Assembly: GCA_944389815.1 (NCBI GenBank)
Contig: CALXNS010000086.1
Coordinates: forward strand, 1-64,000
DNA length: 64,000 nt
Origin: an uncultured Victivallis sp.
Lineage (GTDB): Bacteria; Verrucomicrobiota; Lentisphaeria; Victivallales; Victivallaceae
Direction of reading: 5' to 3'
Positions within the stretch are counted from its first letter, which is position 1; every line of letters begins with the position of its first letter. The translations under genes were made by a program, and so were the position numbers. Under the pieces are notes generated by a model. It saw nothing but the letters and a program-made list of their open reading frames with translations, was not told the origin of the DNA and did not search any database. Shown here in pieces: positions 15,826-28,316 of the stretch.

Positions 15826-17847
15826 TTATTTTTTCGCGCATTTCGCCGCATATTTCGCGCACAGCGCCGCATCATTCAACATCGGAAGGAACACCCCGCC
15901 CACCACCGAGCGCGCCTGGAAGCCGGATTGACGGCCGTCGATCGTATCGTACCAGTCGGTCAGCGGCACCCGGGTCGGAGTTTCGCAGACCCAGCGGTAA
16001 ATCGGTTCGGTCAGCGTGGCGAAATCGTCGGCGTCGCCGGTCAACGTCGCCGTCCAGAATTCCCAATCCAGTTTGGTGTAACTGCGGCGGTTGTCGAGCG
16101 GCAGGCCGTATTTCTCCAGTTTCGTCCGGTAGAAGGCGACTTCGCGCGTCGCGATTTCCGGCGAAAAGAGATGGAGTCCGAGGAGACGATCCCAGACCAG
16201 ATTGTATTTCTGACTCCAGCTCCCCGCGCGGTCGAATGCAAGTTTGTAATGGTCGCCGTCAAGCGCGTCGACACTCCAGCGGTCCGCAGCACTCTGCGCC
16301 GCCGCGCGGAATTTCTCCGCTTCCGCCGCATCGCCCAGCGCCGCGGCGATCTGCGAATACGCTCCCAGCGCCAGAATCGCCTTCAAAGAGAGGTTGGCGT
16401 TGTGTGCGAAATGACCGGCAAAGTCATCGGTGCAGAGCTGATTTTCCGGATCGTATCCCTTGTCGAGCAGATATTCCGCCCAGGTTCGCAGTGTGCCGCG
16501 ATACTTCTCCACGAACGCCAGATCCTCGTGGAACTTCAGCAGCGCCCCGGCCAGAATGAGCATGTTGCCACACTCTTCGACCGGCATCTGATCCTTCTCG
16601 AACCGTTCACCACCGCCGTAGACCTGACCGTTGGCCAGAGGATAGGTCCCCAGATCGTGCGGTGCGAAGGGAAACTTCCAGCGACGGCTTCCCGCGTAGT
16701 CGAGAATCGGAATGAGCATCCCCTTCAAGAGTTCCGGCTGCGCAAAAAGAAACAGCGGAGCCGAGGGATAGGTGACATCGACGGTCGCGATGCAGCCGTT
16801 CGAGAAGTTCTCCTTCGAGAAGAAGAGTGCGGTTCCGTCGAGGTTCGTCACCACTTTGTGCGCCCCGATCGCCTGGCGGAACGCCAGAGCGCCGATCCGG
16901 GCGAATTTCTCCCCGCCCGCCGCACTCATATCCCGCATCCATTCGGTGTCATACGCTTCGCATTCTGCGCGCAACGCGGCATATTCACGGTACGCGGCAG
17001 AAAGAAGCGAGCTGAAATCCGGAATCGTATTCCGCCAGTAGGCAGGCAATTTCCGATAGAGATATTCGATCGACCAGACGTCGTCATAGCCGACGGCAAA
17101 CCAGCTCGACGCGGTTTTCCCGTCCGCAGGCACCTCGAGATCGACGACTCCTGCCATGCTGACCCAGTCAAAACGAACCGGTTGCGGCATCTCCAGACAA
17201 TCGGCATCCGGAAGCGTCCCCGAGGCGATGAAGTTGCAGCGCATCTCATAATTCGGCGCAACGGCCTGACGGAATTGCCCGCGCGGCAGCGCCAGATACA
17301 GCCGTCCCCAGTCGATCCGCAGATTGTCGCCGCATTTCCCGAGCGGCAGCTGATTGGCCGCGGCCATGCTCAGAAGATCGAATTCCGGATGCAGGAAACG
17401 ACTCCAGACAATCGGGTCGCTGGTCTGATCGACGCACGATTCGCCGCCGAAATCGAAATAAATTTCCACCTCATGCGCCCGGCCGTCCGTCGAAACGAGG
17501 TCGTAGCAGATATACGTGACCGGCCGGGAAAGAATTTCCAGCTTATGCAGCAGCGCCGGAGTCAGGAATGTCAGGGTGAATTTCACCCCGCCGCCGGCAA
17601 AACAGTAAATCGTCCGCGTCGGCAACACCTCCACCGAGAGCTGTTCCAGCTGAGGTGCCTCTCTGACCGCGCCGCAGAAACAATACCCTTTCCCATCAAT
17701 TCGGATCAATCCTGCCAGACCGATCGAACTTCCCGTCCAGTGATGCGCCCAGTTCTCACTCAACTTGTCGTCGAACGACCAGATGCTGAAGTAAGGATCG
17801 TGCACGATCAAAGGAATTGCCGGATAGCGCATGGCTTGCATACTCAT
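15826..17847 (-). CDS. Glutaminase-A-like protein (DUF5127/DUF4965/DUF1793 type)
   Basis: 673 residues from ATG 17847, which has GGGAG 7 bases upstream; the longer open frame lacks support. The start RYPAIPLIVHDPYFSIWSF and the block FPFAPHDLGTYPLANGQVYG...MPVEECGNMLI are hallmarks of the fungal GtaA-like family. It has an N-terminal beta domain (to about 290) and a C-terminal alpha/alpha toroid (WDRLLGLHLF, SYTKLDWEFWTA). Family members are annotated as glutaminases, but the toroid is glycosidase-like and true activity in bacteria is unproven. There is no signal peptide, so this copy appears cytoplasmic, unlike many relatives. Single-gene unit with its own terminator. Confidence 0.82.
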   Translation of the reverse strand: MSMQAMRYPAIPLIVHDPYFSIWSFDDKLSENWAHHWTGSSIGLAGLIRIDGKGYCFCGAVREAPQLEQLSVEVLPTRTIYCFAGGGVKFTLTFLTPALLHKLEILSRPVTYICYDLVSTDGRAHEVEIYFDFGGESCVDQTSDPIVWSRFLHPEFDLLSMAAANQLPLGKCGDNLRIDWGRLYLALPRGQFRQAVAPNYEMRCNFIASGTLPDADCLEMPQPVRFDWVSMAGVVDLEVPADGKTASSWFAVGYDDVWSIEYLYRKLPAYWRNTIPDFSSLLSAAYREYAALRAECEAYDTEWMRDMSAAGGEKFARIGALAFRQAIGAHKVVTNLDGTALFFSKENFSNGCIATVDVTYPSAPLFLFAQPELLKGMLIPILDYAGSRRWKFPFAPHDLGTYPLANGQVYGGGERFEKDQMPVEECGNMLILAGALLKFHEDLAFVEKYRGTLRTWAEYLLDKGYDPENQLCTDDFAGHFAHNANLSLKAILALGAYSQIAAALGDAAEAEKFRAAAQSAADRWSVDALDGDHYKLAFDRAGSWSQKYNLVWDRLLGLHLFSPEIATREVAFYRTKLEKYGLPLDNRRSYTKLDWEFWTATLTGDADDFATLTEPIYRWVCETPTRVPLTDWYDTIDGRQSGFQARSVVGGVFLPMLNDAALCAKYAAKCAKK

Positions 17848-18000
17848 GAAAAATCTCCCTGTTTGGACTATGACGATCACTCAATGCGACAAATATAATA
17901 TACTTGCGCCCGAAAACTTTCCAATGTGTATTTTACGCATTCGCATATAATAAATTATCATTTTGCGCCATCATCCGCCGGAGCGCCGGCTTGAAATTCC

Positions 18001-18603
18001 TCAGCTGCGGAGGATATTGCGGATGCCCTCAAAGACAATCTGAGACGCCAACGCGGCCAGAAAGAGTCCGGTCAATTTACTTAGAATATTCAACCCCTTC
18101 TTTTTCAGTATTTTCTCCAATGACGCGGAAAAGTACAACATCCCGCCCAGCAGCAGAACCGCGACCACGATTCCGACAATTTCCGTTACACGCGTCGCCG
18201 TATCTGCGGTGCCGGCGCCCATCACCAGCAAAGTGCCGACCGTTCCCGGTCCGACTGTGTACGGAATGGCCAGCGGCACGACGGCGATGTCGCCGTCTTC
18301 GTCACATTGCCGCAGACCGGTACATCCTCCTGAGTTGCGCACCACTTCGATGCCGGTCAGGAGCAGGATGATTCCGGAACCGATCCGGAACGCGTCCAGC
18401 GTGATCCCGAGACAGGAAAATATCTGACGTCCGAAGAGGTAAACGATCAAACAGATCACCAGGCACGCCCGGGTCGCCCGCAGCGCCAGACGATGACGTT
18501 CCTCTGTGGTGGTTCCGCGCGTGAGCGAGATGAAAAGCGACAGCACGAAAAACGGAGTCAACAGAAAAAACACTTTTATGAAAATACCGATTGTCGCATT
18601 CAA
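18001..18603 (-). CDS. MarC-family integral membrane protein
   Basis: 200 residues with six predicted helices, the family's usual size. IFIKVFFLLTPFFVLSLFISLTRG at the start, DAFRIGSGIILLLTGIEVV in the middle and VVPLAIPYTVGPGTVGTLLV (the conserved P-L-x-x-P-x-x-x-G-P-G loop) mark the MarC/UPF0056 family. The biochemical role is unknown; the original link to antibiotic resistance was withdrawn. The loop between helices 3 and 4 carries an unusual Cys- and acid-rich insert (GGCTGLRQCDEDGD). No operon partner: a broken AraC gene lies upstream. Confidence 0.9.
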   Translation of the reverse strand: MNATIGIFIKVFFLLTPFFVLSLFISLTRGTTTEERHRLALRATRACLVICLIVYLFGRQIFSCLGITLDAFRIGSGIILLLTGIEVVRNSGGCTGLRQCDEDGDIAVVPLAIPYTVGPGTVGTLLVMGAGTADTATRVTEIVGIVVAVLLLGGMLYFSASLEKILKKKGLNILSKLTGLFLAALASQIVFEGIRNILRS

Positions 18604-18779
18604 TTTTTCACCTTTCTTCCACTGCGCGGTTCATATCGTTCCGGCGCTGCCGGATTTCGTCTGCCACAATATTGTAGATAATATATCCCGCCAGCTGGAG
18701 AACGCAAATAAAAAAAATTTTCGAAAGCAGCGCTGTTCCGACGCTTTCCAGAAGGTTCCTCCAACAATCGGAAACGTCC

Positions 18780-19128
18780 GTCCGGTCAGATCGCTGTATT
18801 TCTGCGGAGACATTCAGTTGAATTGGTGGAACTGATGACGATTGAAGTTCGACAATTTGCCGAAGCTGCAGCGGCAGGCGGTTTCGCAGACCGACATCTC
18901 CCGCTCCTGCTGAAGCAACCGCATCGCCTTGCCGATTTCCAACGCCGAAAGAGATTCTATGAAGTACTTGTACGGCGTCTGCCGCAAATACCGGCTGAAC
19001 GCTTCCGAAGACAAACAGGCGAAGGCCGAAACTTCTTCCGGCGACGGCCTGGTTCCGCGAAATCGGGGCGAAAATACAGTAGTCGCGAGTTTTCGGGCGT
19101 GTTCAAAATCCGGCGAAAAAAAAATCAC
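18780..19128 (-). pseudogene. Broken AraC-family regulator (C-terminal remnant)
   Basis: The reading frame keeps the second half of an AraC DNA-binding domain (LSSEAFSRYLRQTPYKYFI, ALEIGKAMRLLQQEREMSV, CSFGKLSNFNRHQF). A TGA (18814-18816) then interrupts it, and the expected next residues MSPQKYSDLTG follow in the same frame. In intact relatives a Gly stands at the TGA position (…KGMSPQ), so a GGA to TGA change is likely. The sensor domain and first helix-turn-helix helices are missing. Both truncation and stop argue for a dead gene. Confidence 0.7.
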
Positions 19129-19155
19129 TCAGAGTTGTTGTAGCCAAGTCTGTTC

Positions 19156-19776
19156 TCAGGTGCAGTCAACAAGAAGTCCGCCGTCCTTGATTTTCCAGAG
19201 ATAAAGCGACGCGAGCGTCCCGTATGGCGAATACCTGCACCGGAAGGTTTCGAACTCTTTTTCATTCAGGGAATCAAGATGATGAAGCATCATGATGCCG
19301 CGGCGGATTCCAAGATCGCGGAAGCTCAAGACATCCGGGCGACCGAGAGCGAAAATCAGCAGCATCTCCGCCGTCCAGACGCCGACACCGCGGAGTTTGA
19401 CCAGTTCGGCGATGATCGCGGCATCGCTCATCTGCGGCAGCGCTGCGAAATCGATCGCGCCGGAAAGTTTCGCCGCGGCGATGGCGCGCAGATATTCAAT
19501 TTTGCGCCCGGAAAGTCCGCACGCGCGCAGCTCCTCTATGGACGCATCCGACAAGTGTTCGGCGGTCACCTCCCCCAGACTCGCTTCAAGACGGCGGAAA
19601 ATCGCATCCGCCGCCCGAACCGCAAGCTGTTGGGAAACGATGCTTTGAATCAACGCGTAAAACAAGTCGCCGCAACACTCGAAGGAGTGCAGTTCGGTGC
19701 GGGCGGCAATGTCGGAAAATTCCGGCGCCCGCCGGCACAAAGCGGCAATCATTTCCGGTGTGATCTCAAATCTCAT
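19156..19776 (-). CDS. DNA-3-methyladenine glycosylase, AlkA-like (HhH-GPD)
   Basis: 206 residues from ATG 19776, with GAGG 9 bases upstream; an alternative TTG at 19791 is less likely. Base-excision repair enzyme that removes alkylated purines. FYALIQSIVSQQLAVRAADAIF is the family's substrate-pocket helix, LRGVGVWTAEMLLIF (128-142) the helix-hairpin-helix, and Asp154 in SFRDLGIRRG the catalytic Asp. It lacks the N-terminal domain of E. coli AlkA, as do the short AlkA2-type enzymes. It follows the HIRAN gene by 66 bases on the same strand, possibly one transcript. Confidence 0.9.
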   Translation of the reverse strand: MRFEITPEMIAALCRRAPEFSDIAARTELHSFECCGDLFYALIQSIVSQQLAVRAADAIFRRLEASLGEVTAEHLSDASIEELRACGLSGRKIEYLRAIAAAKLSGAIDFAALPQMSDAAIIAELVKLRGVGVWTAEMLLIFALGRPDVLSFRDLGIRRGIMMLHHLDSLNEKEFETFRCRYSPYGTLASLYLWKIKDGGLLVDCT

Positions 19777-19842
19777 GACCCATAACCTCAAGGAGTTGAT
19801 CGAGTTTACCGCCTCATCCGCTTCCGCTGCCGGACACGAATC

Positions 19843-20250
19843 CTACAAGTCGCGCATGAAGACTTTCACTGAGATGTTGATCCAGTCTCCCAGGGTTGTT
19901 TTCGCCTCAACTCGACCGAAAAGAAGTTTTCCGGCATCCATCAAACGAGCCAGAACCTCGTTCTTCGCACGCGGCACATATCCGATCTTTTCGCCATGGC
20001 CATTCAAAATCAGGATGGCAAGGGCATCGAACGGATTCTCCGGCTCCCGCCGGAATGCCAGCAACGTTCCCGGAATCAATTCCGCTGTCTTTTCTTCAAT
20101 CTTTTCGACATGGGTGGTTCCCGCAATGGTACACTGGATCAGAAAAATCTCCTGCACAAAAGGCAACGGTGCTCCGCCCGGCCCGAAAGAGTCGAGAATC
20201 GCTTTCCATTCGGACAGCGGAATAAGCGCAGCGGACGATTCATCCCTCAT
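19843..20250 (-). CDS. HIRAN-domain protein
   Basis: 135 residues. From about residue 35 the chain fits a HIRAN domain: FLIQCTIAGTTHV, LAFRREPENPFDALAILIL (the conserved N-x-x-D-x-x-A motif) and GEKIGYVPRAKNEVLARLMDAGK. HIRAN domains bind DNA 3' ends in eukaryotic remodellers such as HLTF. In bacteria they occur as small stand-alone proteins of unproven role, presumably in damage or replication-fork response. Its ATG overlaps the stop of the J-like coiled-coil gene by 11 bases, so the two are translationally coupled. The alkyl-base glycosylase gene follows. Confidence 0.85.
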   Translation of the reverse strand: MRDESSAALIPLSEWKAILDSFGPGGAPLPFVQEIFLIQCTIAGTTHVEKIEEKTAELIPGTLLAFRREPENPFDALAILILNGHGEKIGYVPRAKNEVLARLMDAGKLLFGRVEAKTTLGDWINISVKVFMRDL

Positions 20251-21085
20251 GACAACTGCCTCCTTCTTTCAACTCATCAAGAATTTTCCGGAGTTCCGCA
20301 AGTTGCCGTCTCGTCTGCAAAATCTGCCGGGCAAGTTCGCGGCGGCGTTGCAGCACCCGCTCCGAATCCTCAAGTTCCCGTTTATAACTGTAGGGCGGTT
20401 TTTCCCACAATCCGGCGATGGTCGACTTCAATTGCATGTATTTGGCATTTAATTTCTCAATTTCCGCAACGAGCTCAGCCATGGAAGAAGGCGTCTGTTC
20501 GACAACCGCTTCCTTGTTTTCAAGAAGCTCATCGACCATATCCGCCAGCAGACAGAGCTCCGTCCAGGCACTGTTCTTATGTGCCTCTACAATCCGATTC
20601 CACAAAACGGCAGCCAGCGGCGGCAGCGACGGATTCAAATCCGGATGCAGTTTGCGTACCAGATTGCGATAAAGCACTTTGATTTTTCCGGACTCTTCCT
20701 TCGAGAGTTTGGGGGCGATGAAATGCGCTTCCGCAGCTTTGATTTTCTTTTTCTGTTCTTCCAGCTCAAGCAGCCAGGCGGCCAATTCCCGCTCCAGAAT
20801 CGCCTGCACCGCCTGTTCGGTAATCTTTTCTCCGCGATTGCGGGCGCCCTGATACAGCGCGATCTCCCGTTTCAGGCGGCGCAGCTGAATCTGCAGCGAA
20901 AAAAGCTGATGCTCCCGACGACCGATCCGAAGCATGTACAAAGACTCCAACTGGGGGCGGATGATGTCCGTCAACTCGGTATACTGCTCGATCAACAGAG
21001 AATACTCGTCGCGCAACTTGTTCAGTTCGCACTTGCGCTTCTCGTATTCTTCATTGAATCCGGGCAACGTATTGAGCATAATCAT
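20240..21085 (-). CDS. Coiled-coil protein with a J-like HPD segment
   Basis: 281 residues from ATG 21085 (AAGGGG 8 bases upstream). Long coiled coils (residues 10-115 and 180-275, heptad-rich with many E, K, L, R) flank a short segment LYRNLVRKLHPDLNP that matches helix II and the HPD loop of DnaJ proteins. A degenerate J domain recruiting an Hsp70 is therefore likely; no zinc finger or C-terminal substrate domain is present. It is coupled to the HIRAN gene by an 11-base overlap. The pair looks like a small DNA-maintenance module, but the function is unknown. Confidence 0.75.
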   Translation of the reverse strand: MIMLNTLPGFNEEYEKRKCELNKLRDEYSLLIEQYTELTDIIRPQLESLYMLRIGRREHQLFSLQIQLRRLKREIALYQGARNRGEKITEQAVQAILERELAAWLLELEEQKKKIKAAEAHFIAPKLSKEESGKIKVLYRNLVRKLHPDLNPSLPPLAAVLWNRIVEAHKNSAWTELCLLADMVDELLENKEAVVEQTPSSMAELVAEIEKLNAKYMQLKSTIAGLWEKPPYSYKRELEDSERVLQRRRELARQILQTRRQLAELRKILDELKEGGSCHEG

Positions 21086-21153
21086 GACAATGCCCCTTCC
21101 ATTCTCCTCTCTCTGTACTTCCACCCCTCCTGCCGGGAATCATCATCTCCCAT

Positions 21154-22386
21154 TCAGAAGTTGTGGCAGACCAACCCGTCACGCAGCTTCGGTTCGAACC
21201 ACGTCGATTTCGGCGGCATGATCGCTCCCGCGTCGGCAATGTCCATCAACTGCTCCACCGTGGTCGGATACATCGAAAACGCCACCGCGTATTCCCCCGA
21301 ATCAACCCGCTTCACCAGTTCGCCGGTCCCACGAATGCCGCCGACGAAATCGATCCGGTCGCTCGTGCGCGGATCGTCAATCCCAAGAAACGGCGCAAGC
21401 ACATTGTCCTGCAGAATGCTCACATCAAGCCGTTCGATCACCCCAAGCCTGGAAATGTCGAACTTCGGCCGCGCCAGATACCAGGCGTGCGCCAGATAGA
21501 ACTTGAACTCACCGGGACGGGTCGCCTCGCCGTCCTTCGCCGGAGAAATGAAGAATTTCTCATTCATGTGCATCAGGAAGTCCGCCGGCGTCATCCCGTT
21601 GAGCGACTTCACGATCCGGTTGTACGGCAGAATCGCCAGCTGGCCGGCCGGAAATGCCGCCGCAAGAAAATAATTATATTCCTCTTTCCCGGTGTGATCC
21701 GGATTCTTCGGCGCGCATTCCGCCGCAGTTCGCGCCGCAGCCGCACTGCGGTGGTGCCCGTCGGCAATGTAAAATACCGGCACCTCGCGGCGGAACAATT
21801 CCGAAAGCTCTTCACTCACCCTCTCATCCAGACGCCACAACGTATGACGAATGCCGTCCGGCGCAACAAAATTGAAGAGCGGCTTCTTCTGAAGTTCCTT
21901 CGCAATCAACGCGTCGATCGAGGCATTGTCACGGTAGGTGAAAAACGCCGGCCCGGTGTGCGAACGCAGCTCCATGACGTGCCGCGTGCGGTCATCCTCC
22001 TTATCCTGACGCGTCTTCTCGTGTTTCCGGATCACGCCGGAACGATATTCCGCCGCCGAAGCCACACCAAACACCCCAGTCTGCGTGCGCCCGTTCATTT
22101 CCAGTTGATACAAATACAAATGCCGCCCCTGATCCATCACCAGCGGCGCTTCTTCACACAATTTCCGGAACGCCGCCGCCGCCTGATGATAAACACGTTC
22201 ATCGTGCAGATCGATTCCCGGTTCGAGATCGATCTCCGGACGCGACACATGCAGAAAAGAGTACGGATTCCCTGCCGCAAGTTCCGCCGCCTCGCGGGAA
22301 TTAACCACATCGTAAGGCACCGCAGCCACCTGCGCAACCCGCTCCACCGTCGGCAAAACACCATGAAAAGGAAGCAATTCAGCCAT
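21154..22386 (-). CDS. DUF1015 family protein
   Basis: 410 residues, the standard length. AAVPYDVVNSREAAELAAGNPYSFLHVSRPE near the start, IRKHEKTR, and FYIADGHHRSAAA in the middle are the conserved motifs of DUF1015. The family resembles ParB/SerK-like folds and has been proposed to be kinase-related. In many genomes it neighbours serA (D-3-phosphoglycerate dehydrogenase); here it follows a methylenetetrahydrofolate reductase gene by 58 bases, which again suggests serine/one-carbon metabolism. The reaction is unknown. Cytoplasmic. Confidence 0.9.
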   Translation of the reverse strand: MAELLPFHGVLPTVERVAQVAAVPYDVVNSREAAELAAGNPYSFLHVSRPEIDLEPGIDLHDERVYHQAAAAFRKLCEEAPLVMDQGRHLYLYQLEMNGRTQTGVFGVASAAEYRSGVIRKHEKTRQDKEDDRTRHVMELRSHTGPAFFTYRDNASIDALIAKELQKKPLFNFVAPDGIRHTLWRLDERVSEELSELFRREVPVFYIADGHHRSAAAARTAAECAPKNPDHTGKEEYNYFLAAAFPAGQLAILPYNRIVKSLNGMTPADFLMHMNEKFFISPAKDGEATRPGEFKFYLAHAWYLARPKFDISRLGVIERLDVSILQDNVLAPFLGIDDPRTSDRIDFVGGIRGTGELVKRVDSGEYAVAFSMYPTTVEQLMDIADAGAIMPPKSTWFEPKLRDGLVCHNF

Positions 22387-22444
22387 AATTCATTTCCTCC
22401 TGTGCTGAAACATCATTCAAAACATTCCTGCGTTTTCTACTGCA

Positions 22445-23869
22445 TCATTTCCCCGAATCGAGCAATTCATCCTCCAGTGTGGACAATTCCCCGCGCCAGT
22501 GCGCCAGCCGCACCATCCGGCTGAAAATGCACTCCCCGGAAGAAACTTCACACTGACCGTTCGGCTTCACCCCGCCGCAGGGACCGTTGGCCAACTGCTT
22601 GGGACAATTCGCCGGACAAATATAAAAACTCTTCGGCAGCCGGCAAACCCGGCAGGTGCGACAGCCGGCGGTCAACTTCTTGAGCAGACGCCCCGCAGAC
22701 GCCGGCTGTCGGTCGGCGCGCGGAAACAGAAAACTGCGCACTTCATAACCGAATTTTTCAAAGCCGGAAACTCGCGGCTCTCCCAATTCATTCGCCGACG
22801 GGATCTCCTCCTTCGGATACGGCCGGCGCAACGTCCGGTCATAAAGATAAAAACTGCTCGAAAACGGCGCCATCTCCGTCCGGGCCAGATAGGAGTTGTA
22901 CTCCTCCAGCCACTGATCGAAACTGGTGAATTCCCGCAATGCTCCGGCAATTCGTTCCGCAGCAATCTTCGCTCGCGACGGAATTTCCGCACCGGCAAGC
23001 TGAATGCCGCTGAAGCCGAGCAGACGGCAGCCCGCGGCCTGCAATTCGAGACGACGATATTGCGCCGCTTCGAACTGCGTAACCGAATAATGCAGCTCCT
23101 TGTTCAGAATCTTCTGGAAATCCGGCGAAATATTCACTCCAGGATACTCTCCGGCAAGAATCCGTTCCACCTTGTCCGGCGTCAATAAAATCAGCCGCGC
23201 TATCATCGGATAATACAACCCGCGCCCGGAAAAATACCAGCGCAGCGATTGAAGCTTCAGCATATCCCAGCCCGCCTGCGTCACGACGAACGACGCCCCC
23301 GCATTGAATTTTTTCACCAGCTTGAAATACTGTCCCATCAACGTATAAGGCGTATATTGAAACGGATTGACCGTCGCTCCGGCAAAAATCCCCTCCTCCT
23401 TCCGCAGCATCCGCAACGTTTCGATGCTCTCGGTAAACGGACGACGACGGCATTCACGCAGCGTGTCGCCGGGAATCGCATTCCCGCTGGCGGGCACCAG
23501 ATTGCACATTCCACCGTTCACCGCGATCCGGATCAGATCGGCAACCTCATCCCGGGTGCTGTCGCGACCCGACAGATAAACCACATGCCGGTCACGATTT
23601 TCCTTGGAAAGCGCGCTCACCGCGTATTCCGCTCCGCGCCAGGAGTCGACATTGAAACTCCGGTCGGTGATCGCCAGCGACGCATGAATGTTCTCCAGCC
23701 CGAGCACGGCATTCTCCAGCGCAGCCAGCCGTTCGCCGGCGGCGGCGGGATCGTTGTCGCGTCCCGGCGACGAATTTTCGATCAGCAACACGAATTCGCC
23801 CTGCCCGAGGAGTTCGCGGAACCGGTTCTGCCGTTCCGAAAAATTGATTTCAAGTTGAAGATCATTCAT
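22445..23869 (-). CDS. Methylenetetrahydrofolate reductase with Cys-rich C-terminal domain
   Basis: 474 residues. The first 300 form a MTHFR TIM barrel (FVLLIENSSPGRDNDP, GATVNPFQYTPYTLMGQYFKL, FSGIQLAG). The C-terminal 90 residues are a cysteine-rich MTHFR_C domain (CRTCRVCRLPKSFYICPANCPKQ, then NGPCGG and CEV) that probably binds Fe-S clusters or zinc, as in anaerobes where MTHFR pairs with other electron-transfer proteins instead of using NADH directly. It reduces methylene-THF to methyl-THF. Its ATG overlaps the end of the YbhN-like gene by 8 bases. Confidence 0.9.
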   Translation of the reverse strand: MNDLQLEINFSERQNRFRELLGQGEFVLLIENSSPGRDNDPAAAGERLAALENAVLGLENIHASLAITDRSFNVDSWRGAEYAVSALSKENRDRHVVYLSGRDSTRDEVADLIRIAVNGGMCNLVPASGNAIPGDTLRECRRRPFTESIETLRMLRKEEGIFAGATVNPFQYTPYTLMGQYFKLVKKFNAGASFVVTQAGWDMLKLQSLRWYFSGRGLYYPMIARLILLTPDKVERILAGEYPGVNISPDFQKILNKELHYSVTQFEAAQYRRLELQAAGCRLLGFSGIQLAGAEIPSRAKIAAERIAGALREFTSFDQWLEEYNSYLARTEMAPFSSSFYLYDRTLRRPYPKEEIPSANELGEPRVSGFEKFGYEVRSFLFPRADRQPASAGRLLKKLTAGCRTCRVCRLPKSFYICPANCPKQLANGPCGGVKPNGQCEVSSGECIFSRMVRLAHWRGELSTLEDELLDSGK

Positions 23870-24956
23870 TGTGCTTCTCTCTTCCGCATTCCGGCGTCTC
23901 CGTCTCCGTATCCGTATCCGTCTCCGCCGCAGTCACGCCTCCAGCCATCCGCCGGCCGGAATCAAATATGAAAAACAATCCGCCGAACAAATTGAACAAC
24001 AGCAAAATCGCCGTATACAGCAACTGCGCGGCCTTCGCGTCCGCCGCGGCCACGCCGCCGGCAGCCAGAATCGTCACCGTCGCCGCGTCTCGCCCGCCGA
24101 CTCCGCCGGGAAACAGCGGCACCAGACCAATGATGTTTCCGACCGTCACCGCCACCACCAGATCGAAAACAGAAAAACCGGGGACGTCCAAACCCTCCAT
24201 CAAACACCAGTAGGCCGCCACCGTCATCAAATGCACCCCGAAAACGCTCACGACCGTCAAAAACGTCAATTCATGCCAGCTGCGTACGTAACAATCCGTC
24301 GCCGCGGTCAGGCGCGAAACCATTCCATGCGTCACCCGGTCGCCCCAGTGCATCAGGCTGCCGCAAAGCGGCAGTTTCTCAATCAGCCGGTGAAAAAAAA
24401 TCACGCACGACGACGCCAACCCCGCTACGCAGAGCCCCCCGAGCCCCAGGATGAAGAGCCAGTGCATCTCTGGCGACAACGGCACCTCGGGCACGGAAAT
24501 ATTCAACAAGAGCGGCGTCGCCGGCCCCAGCAGCACCAGTGCCAGCGCAAAAAGCGCGATCATTCCGACGATCCGATCCATCAGAATTGAAAACGCCCCC
24601 TCCACGCGGCTTCCCGCCGGAGTTCGTTTTGCGAGCACGCCCATTTTCACCACATCCCCCCCGATGGTTCCCCCGGGCGCCAGTGAAAAAAAATATCCCT
24701 GCATCGTCAGGGAAAACGCCTCGAACGCTGAAAGATTCATCCCTAGAATTCCAAGCAGACGCCGCCACCGCCAGAAACAGATCACCATGTGCATGAAATA
24801 AATCCCCAGCGCCGGAATCAACCATTCATAACGGAACGTCCGGAAACATTGCAGTATCTCCCGCGGATCACGCACCAGCCACAACACAATGCCGAGCGCG
24901 ATGGCAATCTTGCAGCAGAACCAGAAAAGTTGCTTCAACTTCGTTTTCGATGACAT
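23862..24956 (-). CDS. YbhN/UPF0104-type membrane protein (LPG synthase TM-like)
   Basis: 364 residues from ATG 24956, with GAGAGG about 10 bases upstream. Eight or so helices fit the flippase-like membrane half of lysylphosphatidylglycerol synthases: LFWFCCKIAIALGIVLWLV, QGYFFSLAPGGTIGGDVVKM (the conserved P-x-G-x-x-G-D), and IGLVPLFPGGVGGRDAA. There is no aminoacyl-transferase half. The role is presumably lipid or glycolipid handling, unproven. The last 16 residues include five ET/DT pairs encoded by a hexanucleotide repeat at 23895-23924. It heads the run leading to MTHFR and DUF1015. Confidence 0.85.
   Translation of the reverse strand: MSSKTKLKQLFWFCCKIAIALGIVLWLVRDPREILQCFRTFRYEWLIPALGIYFMHMVICFWRWRRLLGILGMNLSAFEAFSLTMQGYFFSLAPGGTIGGDVVKMGVLAKRTPAGSRVEGAFSILMDRIVGMIALFALALVLLGPATPLLLNISVPEVPLSPEMHWLFILGLGGLCVAGLASSCVIFFHRLIEKLPLCGSLMHWGDRVTHGMVSRLTAATDCYVRSWHELTFLTVVSVFGVHLMTVAAYWCLMEGLDVPGFSVFDLVVAVTVGNIIGLVPLFPGGVGGRDAATVTILAAGGVAAADAKAAQLLYTAILLLFNLFGGLFFIFDSGRRMAGGVTAAETDTDTETETPECGREKHNE
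23895..23924. repeat. Five tandem hexanucleotide units CGT[C/A]TC
   Basis: Five copies in a row within the C-terminal codons of the YbhN-like gene, coding (on the minus strand) Glu/Asp-Thr pairs. Six-base units keep the frame whatever the copy number. Confidence 0.8.
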
Positions 24957-24991
24957 TCGTTCCGAACCTCTCGTTGTTTTATTATCCTGAT

Positions 24992-28298
<3,307 letters not shown>

Positions 28299-28316
28299 GC
28301 ACACGGCGGAAAAGAT

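Noticed and set aside
15811-17898. Long open frame on the plus strand
   Set aside because: It is the antisense of the glutaminase-A-like gene, Arg/Pro-rich and without family likeness; G+C-rich codons keep the reverse frame open.
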